DNA of 64,000 nt, from the NCBI GenBank assembly GCA_016709665.1, contig JADJMI010000011.1, positions 107,226 to 171,225 of the forward strand, read 5' to 3'. Position 1 is the stretch's first letter; each line of letters begins with the position of its first letter. Positions 19,876 to 27,979 of the stretch are shown here, piece after piece. This DNA is from Betaproteobacteria bacterium. GTDB taxonomy: Bacteria > Pseudomonadota > Gammaproteobacteria > Burkholderiales > Usitatibacteraceae. The translations under genes and the position numbers were made by a program. The notes under the pieces are model-generated. The model saw nothing but the letters and a program-made list of their open reading frames with translations, was not told the DNA's origin and searched no databases.

Positions 19876-20631
19876 CTACATCTGCTTGAAGAGGTGCGAG
19901 TAGATCCGCGAGACGGTGAGCACCTCGTCCTTGCCCTTCACCTTCACGTGCGCCTGGCCGCGGAAGTCGCGCGTGACGCCGGCGATGGCGTTCACGTTCA
20001 CGAGCGTGGAGCGGTGGATCTGCCAGAAGACTTCCGGGTCGAGTCCGTCCATCAGCTCGCGGATGGGCGTCTTGATGAGGGCCTCGAGGTCGGCCGTCAC
20101 CACGCGCGTGTACTTCTCGTCGCTCTGGAAGAAGAGCACCTCGTCCACGGGGATGAGGCGCAGGTTCTGGCCCACCGTTGCCTTGATCCACTTGAGCTTC
20201 TCCGAGCCGCCGCCGCGCAGCTGCTCGGCGAGCTTCGCCACCAGCGCGTCGATGGCGGGCGGGGGCGTGGCGAGCTTGGCCTTGAGGCGCTCGACCGAAA
20301 CCGCGAGGCGCTCGTCGGTGTACGGCTTCAGCACGTAGTCCACCGCGCCCGTCTCGAAAGCCTGGATGGCGTACTGGTCGTAGGCGGTGACGAAGACGAC
20401 GTGGCTGCGGCCGCGCACGTGCTTCGCGACCTCCACGCCCGTCATCACGGGCATCTGGATGTCGAGGAAGAGGAAGTCCGGCGCGCGGTCTTCGAGCGCC
20501 TCGAGGGCGGCCTCGCCGTCCTCCACGCTCGCGAGGATCTCCAGCTCCGGCCAGAGCTTCTTCAGCTTGGCTTCGAGCTGCTGGCGCAGGATGGGCTCGT
20601 CTTCGGCAATTACGGCGGTTGGATTCGTCAT
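19876..20631 (-). CDS. LytTR-family response regulator (system 2)
   Basis: A 251-residue receiver plus LytTR protein. The receiver has AEDEP, D57 (FLDIQMP) and VLKPY; the LytTR domain has VLFFQSDEKYTRVV and FWQIHRSTLVNV. It ends HLFKQM, as does the system 3 regulator, which points to recent common ancestry of the two. Its start is 9 nt after the kinase stop. Confidence 0.9.
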   Translation of the reverse strand: MTNPTAVIAEDEPILRQQLEAKLKKLWPELEILASVEDGEAALEALEDRAPDFLFLDIQMPVMTGVEVAKHVRGRSHVVFVTAYDQYAIQAFETGAVDYVLKPYTDERLAVSVERLKAKLATPPPAIDALVAKLAEQLRGGGSEKLKWIKATVGQNLRLIPVDEVLFFQSDEKYTRVVTADLEALIKTPIRELMDGLDPEVFWQIHRSTLVNVNAIAGVTRDFRGQAHVKVKGKDEVLTVSRIYSHLFKQM

Positions 20632-20640
20632 GGCGCGATT

Positions 20641-22812
20641 CTAACCGGCGCGCGGCGGTTCTTCGGGCGGGATGGGCGGCGGCGTGTCGGCCGAACGGCG
20701 GATGATCGGTTCGGCGGGTGCCGTCGGCGCCGACGCGGCCATCTTCGGTTCCACCTTCGCCGCCGCCTCCGCCTTCTTGCGCTTGCCCCGGCGGATGAGC
20801 CACCACAGGCCCAGCGCAAGCAGCACCAGGGGCGCGATCGCGGGCGAGATCGCCACGATCACCACCACCGGGATGAAGATCGCGAGGCCGGCGAACATGA
20901 AGCCCAGGCCGTAGACGAGCGCGAGCACCGCGGCGAGCGCCAGGACCACGGCACAGAAGGCGAGCAGGACGCCGGCCGTGCCGATGAGGGCACCGCCCGC
21001 GCCGGTCATCGTCTCGTCGCCGACCTGCACGGGCAGGACACCGGTCACGATGCCGCCGATGGCGAGGCCGCAGAGAATCGCCAGCACGACCACGAGCCCC
21101 ACGAACGCGAAGGAGAGCGACTTGCGCCACACGCGCTCGGCCGTGCCCACGGCGGAGAACACCTTGCCGGCGGCCGTGGCCGGCTGGGCGGGCTGAGCGG
21201 CCGGCCCGGATGGCGGGCCGAAGGGCGCGCTCGCCCGCATGCCCTCCACCGGCACGTCGATGGTCGCGATGACGCCGGTGGGCGTGTTGGCCTCGAGCGT
21301 GAGTTTCGCGCCCTCCCCGTAGAGCGCGGCGAGGCGCTCGCGCAGGTTCGACAGGCCCACGCCGTTGCCGACCGTATCGCCGAAGCCGCGGCCGGTGTCC
21401 GCCACGGTGAGGCGAAGGCGCCCCTCCACCGATTGCGCGCTGATGTGCACGCTGCCGCCTTCACGCTGCGGCTCCAGGCCGTGCTTGATCGCGTTCTCGA
21501 CGAGCGAGGGCAGCATCAGCGGCGGGAAGGGCAGGCCCGTGAGGTTCGAGGGCACCGCGATGTCGAACGCGAGGCGCCGGCCCATGCGCATCTGCAGGAT
21601 GTTGAGGTACGCGCGGACGAGCTCGATCTCCTGGCCCACCGTCGAGATGGACTCGCGCATCTTGGGCAGGGCGTTCCTCAGGTACGCGATCAGGTGGTCG
21701 ACCATCGTCCCGGCGCGCTCGGGATCCACCTCGGTGAGCGCGCGCACGTTGGCGAGGGTGTTGTAGAGGAAGTGCGGCTCCACCTGGGCCTGCAGGGCCT
21801 GGAGCTTCGCCTCCGTCACCTGCTGGCTCATGCGGCTGTACTCGGCCTCCTTCTTCTTCAGGTCGGCCAGGCGCAGGGCGGCGCGCGAGCGGTCGATGAA
21901 GATCTTGGCGACGACCGTCAGGATGAAGAGCGGGATGAAGATGAGGATGAGGCCGGCGCCGATGCCGATCTTGCGGATGTCCGTGTTGACGTCGCGACGG
22001 ATCTGCTCGCGCAGCTCCGAGGGCAGGATGATCGTGCCGGACTTCGACGGGGGCTCCGGGGGAGCGGGCGCGTCGATCGCGGCGGGCGGCGGCGGCGGCA
22101 TGCCCGCGACCGGGGGCACGGGCGGGGTGCCCGCGACGGGGGGAGCGGGCGGCACCGGGGCCTTGGGCGCCTGGAACTCCACACCCGGCTTGTCTTCCGG
22201 CCGCGACTTGCCGATTTCGATGTCGATGAGCGGCTTGTCCTTGTCGGTGGACAGGCCGATGGAGAGCTTGCGCCGCCCTTCCTCCTGCGCGAGGGCGGCC
22301 TTGGCTTCCTCTTCGGCTTCCTTCGCGGCCTTGAGCGCCCGGTCGAGCGACTCGCGCACCTTCGAGTTCTCCACGCCCGCGAGCTTCATGGCGTCGTCGG
22401 CGCTCTGGCGGGCCTCCTCGATGGCGGTGGCGGCTTCGCGGACGGCTTCGCGGGCAGCGTCCACGGCCTCGCGCTTGGCGGCGAGCACCTCGGCGCCGGC
22501 CTGGCTCAGTTCCTCCCGCACGCGGTCCAGTTCCTCGAGGGCGCGGTTGAGCTCCTCCCGGCGCTGGGGGTCGCTCGTCGCGCCGCGCATGGCGAGGATG
22601 GCCTGGCGGGAGACGTCGAGGGCGCCCTCGGCGAAGGTGTTGTCGATCTCGCGCTTGATGGCCCGCTTCTCCTCGGCCGACGCGCCGTCGTTGCGCAGGT
22701 CGATGACGTGGAAGGGGGTGACGAAGGCCGCGAGGGCGATCACGACGAGCAGCCCGCCCACGATGAGGATGGGCCAGGACACGCGGTGGATGAGGTTCGA
22801 GAGGGATTTCAT
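20641..22812 (-). CDS. LytS-type histidine kinase with coiled-coil sensor and extra C-terminal membrane domain (system 2)
   Basis: A 723-residue kinase with unusual architecture. One N-terminal helix (about 12-35) is followed by a charged coiled coil (about 45-180) rich in Glu, Ala and Arg, then a Pro-rich linker, a second membrane helix (about 275-300) and the His_kinase core (QAQVEPHFLYNTLANV, LVENAIKHGL, ADTGRGFGD, GVGLSNLRERL). After the ATPase there is a hydrophobic domain of about four helices (about 565-665) and a basic/Pro tail. Most family kinases end at the ATPase. A 32-residue membrane peptide gene lies 51 nt upstream. It is paired with the system 2 regulator. Confidence 0.88.
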   Translation of the reverse strand: MKSLSNLIHRVSWPILIVGGLLVVIALAAFVTPFHVIDLRNDGASAEEKRAIKREIDNTFAEGALDVSRQAILAMRGATSDPQRREELNRALEELDRVREELSQAGAEVLAAKREAVDAAREAVREAATAIEEARQSADDAMKLAGVENSKVRESLDRALKAAKEAEEEAKAALAQEEGRRKLSIGLSTDKDKPLIDIEIGKSRPEDKPGVEFQAPKAPVPPAPPVAGTPPVPPVAGMPPPPPAAIDAPAPPEPPSKSGTIILPSELREQIRRDVNTDIRKIGIGAGLILIFIPLFILTVVAKIFIDRSRAALRLADLKKKEAEYSRMSQQVTEAKLQALQAQVEPHFLYNTLANVRALTEVDPERAGTMVDHLIAYLRNALPKMRESISTVGQEIELVRAYLNILQMRMGRRLAFDIAVPSNLTGLPFPPLMLPSLVENAIKHGLEPQREGGSVHISAQSVEGRLRLTVADTGRGFGDTVGNGVGLSNLRERLAALYGEGAKLTLEANTPTGVIATIDVPVEGMRASAPFGPPSGPAAQPAQPATAAGKVFSAVGTAERVWRKSLSFAFVGLVVVLAILCGLAIGGIVTGVLPVQVGDETMTGAGGALIGTAGVLLAFCAVVLALAAVLALVYGLGFMFAGLAIFIPVVVIVAISPAIAPLVLLALGLWWLIRRGKRKKAEAAAKVEPKMAASAPTAPAEPIIRRSADTPPPIPPEEPPRAG

Positions 22813-22863
22813 GTCGGCGGGGGGGTGGCTCGCGGAAGATACCGGGAATCGCCAGCCTGCGGG

Positions 22864-22962
22864 TCAGTCGTCCAGCAGCATCGCCAGGACGACGATCGTG
22901 AGGGAAAGCGTGAGCGCCCCGAACACGAGGACCAGGGTGAGCAGGGGCAATGCGGGCTCCAT
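22864..22962 (-). CDS. 32-residue single-helix membrane microprotein upstream of kinase 2
   Basis: ATG 22962 to TGA gives MEPALPLLTLVLV... ending MLLDD: one membrane helix with an acidic tail. It is 51 nt before the system 2 kinase gene on the same strand. Its promoter region shares a 41-bp element (23046-23086) and a -10-like hexamer at matching spacing with the region upstream of the 76-residue membrane protein at 25378-25608, which supports real expression. A weak CGGAA ribosome-binding site precedes the ATG. It may modulate the kinase; that is inference. Confidence 0.5.
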   Translation of the reverse strand: MEPALPLLTLVLVFGALTLSLTIVVLAMLLDD

Positions 22963-23015
22963 GGGGGGTTCCGGCTCCGGGGTGGGGCCGCCCGGGGGGA
23001 CGGCGCGATGGGGCC

Positions 23016-23021
23016 AGATTA
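23016..23021 (-). promoter_or_regulatory. -10-like hexamer for the microprotein/kinase 2 unit
   Basis: TAATCT on the minus strand, 24 nt downstream of the shared 41-bp element. No good -35 hexamer is visible, as expected for an activator-dependent promoter. Confidence 0.4.
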
Positions 23022-23045
23022 GGGGGGCGGGGAGTGAATCACCCC

Positions 23046-23086
23046 CGGAAAGCGCCGAAATGCAGAAGCCGGGGGGCGAAACGCCG
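23046..23086 (-). promoter_or_regulatory. Conserved 41-bp upstream element, copy 1
   Basis: 35 of 41 positions match copy 2 (25694-25734). It contains two CGAAA cores (23056 and 23077) exactly 21 bp apart, the spacing expected for a LytTR dimer on direct repeats. It ends 83 nt before the microprotein start. Confidence 0.55.
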
Positions 23087-23115
23087 TCCTGCCGGGCGAA
23101 CGGCCCGGAGGGGAA

Positions 23116-23874
23116 CTACATCTGCTTGAAGAGATGGGTGAAGTTGCGGGACACGACGAGCGTCTCGGCCGAGCCCTTGAGCCCGATCTCGGCCTGGTCC
23201 TTCATCCCCCGGCGCACGGAGGCGATGGCATCGACATTGACCAAGGTCGCCCGGTGCACCTGCCAGAACTGCTCCGGGTCCAGCTCGTCCAGCAGCTCCT
23301 TGATGGGCTTGCGGATGAGCACCTCGCCTTCGGCAGTGACCACCCGCGTGTATTTCTCGTCACTCTGGAAGAAGAGAATGTCCTCCACCGGGATGAGGCG
23401 CACCGACTGGCCCACGCTCGCCTTGATCCACTTGAGATGGTCGGACGCCTTGCCCCCGAGCCGGGCCGCGAGGTTCGCGACCAGTTCCTCGATCGGGGGC
23501 GGCGGCCCGGAGGACAACCGTTCCTTCAGTCGCGCGACGGTGGTCGAAAGCCGCTCCTCGTTGAAGGGCTTGAGCACGTAGTCGATGGCTCCCTGCTCGA
23601 AAGCCTCCACCGCGTACTGGTCGTAGGCCGTCACGAACACCACGTGGGCGCGCTTGCCCACCGCCCGCGCCGCCTCCAGCCCGTTCACCCCGGGCATGTG
23701 GATGTCGAGGAAGAAGAGCGAAGGGGCGTGCTCGGCGACGACCTGTTCGACATCCCGGCCGTTCTCCATCTCGTGGACGACCCGGAGTTCCGGCCAGAGC
23801 TTCGCCAGGCGCGACCGCAGCTGCGCCCGCAGGAGCGGCTCGTCGTCCGCGATGACGGCCGTGACGGCGTTCAT
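23116..23874 (-). CDS. LytTR-family response regulator (system 3)
   Basis: A 252-residue receiver plus LytTR protein. The receiver has ADDEP, D57 in FLDIHMPG and VLKPF; the LytTR domain has ILFFQSDEKYTRVV and FWQVHRATLVNV, ending HLFKQM. The start overlaps the kinase 3 stop (ATGA). It is closely related to systems 1 and 2, in line with tandem duplication. Confidence 0.9.
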   Translation of the reverse strand: MNAVTAVIADDEPLLRAQLRSRLAKLWPELRVVHEMENGRDVEQVVAEHAPSLFFLDIHMPGVNGLEAARAVGKRAHVVFVTAYDQYAVEAFEQGAIDYVLKPFNEERLSTTVARLKERLSSGPPPPIEELVANLAARLGGKASDHLKWIKASVGQSVRLIPVEDILFFQSDEKYTRVVTAEGEVLIRKPIKELLDELDPEQFWQVHRATLVNVDAIASVRRGMKDQAEIGLKGSAETLVVSRNFTHLFKQM

Positions 23875-24948
23875 GCGACCCGCGCCTCGCGCCGCGGGGC
23901 CATCGCCTCCTGAGGGGCGAGCGCCTCCAGCTCGATCGTGGCCACCACCCCGCGCGGTTCGTTCTCCTCCAGCACCAGGCGCGCGTTGCAGCCGTGCAGC
24001 GTCTTCAGCCGTTCCCGGATGTTGGCGAGACCCACGCCCGTGCCCTTCTTGGTGGAGATGCCCAGGCCCGTGTCGGCCACGCCGTAACGAAGCTTCCCGC
24101 CCTCCTCGCGCGCGCGCACCGTGATGCGGCCCGCCTCGCAGCACGGGTCGATGCCGTGCTTGAGCGCGTTCTCCACGAGCGTGATGAGCATCATCGGCGG
24201 GAAGGGCCGGTCGGCGAGCCCCGCCGGCACGTCGATCTCGAAGTCGAGCCGGGAACCCATGCGCATGCGGTGGATCTCGAGGAAGGCGCGGGCCATCTCC
24301 GCCTCGCGCCCGACCGTGGAGGCATCCTCGCGCATCCGCGGCAGCGCCGCCCGCAGGTACTGGATGAGGCTCTCGAGCATCTGCGAGGCCGCGGGCGGGT
24401 CGGTCTCCACCAGGTGCTGCACGTTGGCCAGCGTGTTGAAGAGGAAGTGCGGCTCCACCTGCGCCTGCATGAGGGCGAGGCGCGCCTCGAGCACGTTCTT
24501 CTCGAGCTGGTGGCGCATCGCCTCCGCGTTGGCGAGCTGGGCGGCGTGGCGCGACTCGCGCTCGCGGAAGATGTAGACCCAGAGCACCATGCAGCCGAAA
24601 CCGATCCCCAGGCCCATCGTCACGAGCACGCCGAAGAGCCGCTCGCTGAACATCATCGAGAGGTCGCGGCCCTTCACCACCCCGGCGAGCACGGTGCCCA
24701 GGAACGAGCCGGCGACGATGCCGCAGGACCTGCAGCACCCATTGCGGCACGCGTGCCTGGCGCAGGTTCGTCGCCACGGTGAAAAGGACCATGCACGTGT
24801 AGCCCACGCACAGCGCGGACACCAGCAGGTCGAAGTACGTGTTGATGAAGAACCAGACCGTGATGCCCGACGCCCATACGCACAGCAGCGTCACCAGCGC
24901 GGCGCGCTTGAGGGTGAGGCCGTCGAGGAGGTGGGCGTAGGCGTTCAC
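23871..24948 (-). CDS. LytS-type sensor histidine kinase (system 3), frameshifted as sequenced
   Basis: With one extra base removed near 24716-24732 the gene encodes 358 residues. The N-terminus (MNAYAHLLDGLTLKRAALVT) and the first two helices are in one frame as far as VPQWVLQVL. The third and fourth helices (GIVAGSFLGTVLAGVVKG onward) and the kinase core are in the next frame. The core has QAQVEPHFLFNTLANV, LVENALKHGI, ADTGLGIS and GVGLANIRERL. The layout matches kinase 1 (four helices, no periplasmic domain). A sequencing error is more likely than a real split gene because both parts are conserved. Confidence 0.85.
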
Positions 24949-25254
24949 GGGCGGTGCGGTCCGGACAATCGGCCGCTAGCGTATCAGCCGCGAGCCGGGC
25001 CGACGCGGTGGATCGGCTTCCAGCGGCCGCGGATGCCGGGTCGCGCCGGAAGCGAAGTGCCGGGCGGGCGCGGATTGGCGGGCGTGGCGGGCGTCGGGCG
25101 CGTCTTCCAGGGCACGGGCATCGGGCGGGTCGGGGACGATCTCACGGCGTGATTCCTCGGGGTTGAAGTTGCAGGATATTGCGGCTGCGCGGCAAGTGGC
25201 GACAATCCCGCGACGAAACGCGCCATCCTGGGAATGAAGCGCGCCGGACAGGCT

Positions 25255-25283
25255 GGGGACAGGTGAAAAATTCACCTGTCCCC
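25255..25283. repeat. Perfect inverted repeat GGGGACAGGTGAA-3-TTCACCTGTCCCC
   Basis: The 13-bp stems are perfect around an AAA loop. The GGGGAC core also occurs in the repeats at 39853, 49922 and 50113-50244, suggesting a family of REP-like elements. Confidence 0.75.
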
Positions 25284-25285
25284 AC

Positions 25286-25316
25286 AAAAAAAAAGGCCCC
25301 GGCTTGCGGCCGGGGC
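25286..25316 (-). terminator. Rho-independent terminator after the 76-residue membrane protein gene
   Basis: Read on the minus strand, GCCCCGGC and GCCGGGGC pair around a 5-nt loop and are followed by a run of nine T. It lies about 60 nt after the stop at 25378. Confidence 0.8.
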
Positions 25317-25377
25317 AGGAGGGTCCACCTTCAGGGTTCTTCATGCCGACCCCGCATCGGGCCGGCGGCTGCGTGAC

Positions 25378-25608
25378 CTAGATCTGGCGAGCCATCGGCG
25401 GGGCCGACGCGGTGCGCGAGGCCGGGGCCTCGAGGCGCTCGGCGGTGACGGTCACCTTCATGCGGCCATCGTCGGTGATCGCCACGCTGCCGTCCGGGAG
25501 GGAGCGAACCTGCTGGGCGGTGTGGCCAGCCCATCCGGCGATGACCCCCGCCACGACCACGGCGATGGCGACCGAATGCAGGGTGTCCAGGTATCCGAGC
25601 TTGTTCAT
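25378..25608 (-). CDS. 76-residue single-pass membrane protein
   Basis: Starts MNKLGYLDTLHSVAIAVVVAG with one membrane helix (about 11-30), then a polar domain (DGSVAITDDGRMKVTVTAERLE) that probably faces the periplasm. ATG 25608 has a GGAAGGA ribosome-binding site; the frame extends further up, but this start is clearly better. A terminator follows. It shares its upstream element and spacing with the microprotein at 22864-22962, and both lie directly upstream of a LytS/LytTR pair. I do not recognise the family. Confidence 0.7.
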   Translation of the reverse strand: MNKLGYLDTLHSVAIAVVVAGVIAGWAGHTAQQVRSLPDGSVAITDDGRMKVTVTAERLEAPASRTASAPPMARQI

Positions 25609-25663
25609 GGTTCGTCCTTCCGTTTTCCGGTCGGCGCCCGGCGGGCGCGTTCGACATGTCGCC

Positions 25664-25669
25664 AATCTA
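25664..25669 (-). promoter_or_regulatory. -10-like hexamer for the 76-residue protein gene
   Basis: TAGATT on the minus strand, 24 nt downstream of element copy 2, the same distance as at copy 1. Confidence 0.4.
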
Positions 25670-25693
25670 ATGAAGCGGCAGGCCGGGCTTAAG

Positions 25694-25734
25694 CGGAAAG
25701 CGACGAAATGCGGAAAACGGGGGGCGAAGGGCCG
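25694..25734 (-). promoter_or_regulatory. Conserved 41-bp upstream element, copy 2
   Basis: Its CGAA cores at 25704 and 25725 are 21 bp apart. It ends 85 nt before the start at 25608, almost the same distance as copy 1 from its gene. Confidence 0.55.
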
Positions 25735-25759
25735 TGGCGGGGGGCGGACGCGGCGCCGG

Positions 25760-27979
25760 TCAGTAGAAATCCCACCGGAAACCGACGTTGAAATAGTGCC
25801 GCTTGGTGTCTTCCGTCTGCATGGGCCCTTTGAGCTTGGAGTACTCGGCGCCGGCCTCGCCTTCGAACGTGAGGTGGTCGGCCCAGCGGTAGCCGGCCTT
25901 GGCGCTGGGCGTCCATCGGGTCAGCTTCAGGTCGTTCGCATCCTTTTGCCCGTAGTACTTGAGGCCGGCCTCCAGGCGCCATTTCTCGATGACCCGGACA
26001 TAGGAAGCGCTCAGCGAGGTGCCGTCGTAGGTCGTCGCCCGGTTGAGGGCGAGGCTCGCGACGAAGACGTCGTTCGTGGCGAGGAGCCCGGTGCCGATTC
26101 CCTGCACGGTGTAGACCCAGAGATTTCCGCTCGGGGGCGAGGCCGGGTACTGGCCCACGGCTTGCGTCGCGCCGATGCGGGAAAGCTTCACGTCGGCGCC
26201 CAGCTGCCAGCGGGTCGATAGCGGGTGGGTGACCCCGATCGAGACGAGATCGGAGACCGGCGTGATCGCCTGGGATTGCTTGAGCAACTCGTTGTAGGAA
26301 AGCCCGGTGTCCATCAGGTCTCCCAGGCCCGCCCCGCCATAGGCATAGGAAACGTTGGAGACCTGCAGCGGCGGCGTCCGGCGACGGTCGTACAGGAACG
26401 CGTAGTTGGTGCCTGCTCCCGTGAGCCAGTTGGCCTGGAGCATCGCCGTGCCCACCTGCTTGAACTTCGTGTCGTAGTCGAAGATGAGAAAGGCATTGCG
26501 GGTCGGGTCGAAGTAACGCATCTCCGTTCCGATGGCCTGCCGGTCCACCACGCCGTCCACGCGCTGGGCGATGGCGTAAAGGCTCGTCGTCAGGCGGTTG
26601 TCCCACGGGCCGATGTCCACGCTCGCGCCGAGAAGGCTGCGGCGCGGCGCGTCGTAGTACTCCACCGTGCGACCGCCGACGACGTTCAGCTTGATCGAAG
26701 GCGTCACGCCCAGGCGGGCCCAGCCGCCGTCGAACCGGCCGAGCACGCCCGCGCCCGGCGAGGACTGCCGGCCCAGGCGAAGGCTCGCGTCGCGTTCCTT
26801 CTGGTTCAGTTCGTAGTACGCCGCCGCCAGCCGGTTCTCGTTCTTGTCGCCCTCGATGAGCGTCGTGGTCTGCGTGTCGCGAAAGACGAGCTTGTTGTCC
26901 CAGGGCCCGTTCTGGTACCGGCCGGTGACGTCGATGTTCGTGACGAAAGCCGACTGGTCCGTGGACGTGAGGGAGACCTGGTCCGGCGGCGGCAGGCCGG
27001 GAACGGGTGGCGCGAGCGAAGCGTCGTACTTCGTGGCGCCGCGGTAGTAGGTGCTGGAGAGGCTTCCGTAGACCGTCTTCTCCGGCGGGCGCGCCTGGCG
27101 CTCGGGCCGGCCGGCCGGCGGGGCCTCGCCGAGCTTCGCGAGCCGCTCGCGCACGCGTCCGACGCCCGGGCTGTCGGGATACAGCTTCAGGTAAAGCTCG
27201 TACTCCGCGCGTGCCTTCGCGATCTCGCCGTTCTTCTCGCGGGCCTGGCCGATGAGTTCCTGCGCCTCGGGAGAGAACGCGCCGGGCGGCAGGTTGAGGG
27301 CCCGGTTGAGCCGCTCGATCGCCTCCTCGGCGCGTCCTTCCGCGAGCGCCTTGCGGGCTTCGGCCACGATCGCCGCGCCGTCGCGCTCGAGGGCCGGATC
27401 CGTCGCCAGGGAGGGGGCGGACGGCGCCGGTTCGGGCGCGACGGCGGGCTTCGCGGGTGCTGCGGGGGAAGCGCCCTTCGCGGGCGCCTTGGGCGGGGGC
27501 GCGGCGGCGGCCTTGGCGGGCGGCAGCGGCACGCGAACGAGGATCGAGCGGCCATCGCCGCCGCCGCTCACGCGCCAGGCGACTTCCCGCTTGAATTCGA
27601 CCGTGAGCGCGTTCTGGGCGGCGACGTAGCGAACCTCGAAGGGCGGGAGATTGGCGTCGCCCGGATAGGAACGCGATTCCGTGATGAGGCGACCCCCGAT
27701 CTGGCTGTCGGTCGGGCCGGTGACCTGGAACTCGACCTTCATGAGGCGGCCCTTGGCCGGCGGCGAATGGCGCAGGTACTGCACCGTCGTCACGAAGCGG
27801 ATGCGGATCTCGGCATCGCGGCCCTTCGTGGTCACCTCGAGTTGGTCGATGATCTGCGCGTGGGCCGGCTGGGCGAGCGCGAGAAGCGCGAGTACGGTGA
27901 ATGCGGCGACGAGCGCGGCGATCCATCCGGACGAGCGGGGGCCCGGACGGACCCCCGTTCCTCCTGTGCGATGCGACAT
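25760..27979 (-). CDS. Outer-membrane beta-barrel protein with N-terminal AMIN-like and TPR regions
   Basis: A 739-residue exported protein. After a signal segment (about 18-41) come a beta-rich domain, an Ala/Pro-rich linker, a TPR-like helical stretch (about 200-270) and a long series of amphipathic strands ending in FRWDFY, a typical aromatic barrel terminus. ATG 27979 has an ideal AAGGAGG ribosome-binding site. It lies immediately downstream of the giant cytochrome gene. By analogy with porin-cytochrome conduits it may sheath or dock the cytochrome at the outer membrane, but it has no MtrB-type CxxC motif that I can see, and the pairing is inference. Confidence 0.72.
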   Translation of the reverse strand: MSHRTGGTGVRPGPRSSGWIAALVAAFTVLALLALAQPAHAQIIDQLEVTTKGRDAEIRIRFVTTVQYLRHSPPAKGRLMKVEFQVTGPTDSQIGGRLITESRSYPGDANLPPFEVRYVAAQNALTVEFKREVAWRVSGGGDGRSILVRVPLPPAKAAAAPPPKAPAKGASPAAPAKPAVAPEPAPSAPSLATDPALERDGAAIVAEARKALAEGRAEEAIERLNRALNLPPGAFSPEAQELIGQAREKNGEIAKARAEYELYLKLYPDSPGVGRVRERLAKLGEAPPAGRPERQARPPEKTVYGSLSSTYYRGATKYDASLAPPVPGLPPPDQVSLTSTDQSAFVTNIDVTGRYQNGPWDNKLVFRDTQTTTLIEGDKNENRLAAAYYELNQKERDASLRLGRQSSPGAGVLGRFDGGWARLGVTPSIKLNVVGGRTVEYYDAPRRSLLGASVDIGPWDNRLTTSLYAIAQRVDGVVDRQAIGTEMRYFDPTRNAFLIFDYDTKFKQVGTAMLQANWLTGAGTNYAFLYDRRRTPPLQVSNVSYAYGGAGLGDLMDTGLSYNELLKQSQAITPVSDLVSIGVTHPLSTRWQLGADVKLSRIGATQAVGQYPASPPSGNLWVYTVQGIGTGLLATNDVFVASLALNRATTYDGTSLSASYVRVIEKWRLEAGLKYYGQKDANDLKLTRWTPSAKAGYRWADHLTFEGEAGAEYSKLKGPMQTEDTKRHYFNVGFRWDFY

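Larger units (their letters stand above)
24949..25377. other. 429-nt gap between kinase 3 and the 76-residue membrane protein gene
   Basis: It holds a perfect 13-bp inverted repeat (25255-25283) and a terminator (25286-25316) for the gene to the right. The rest, 24949-25254, should include the kinase 3 promoter, but I see no convincing -35/-10 pair and no coding frame with support. Confidence 0.5.
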
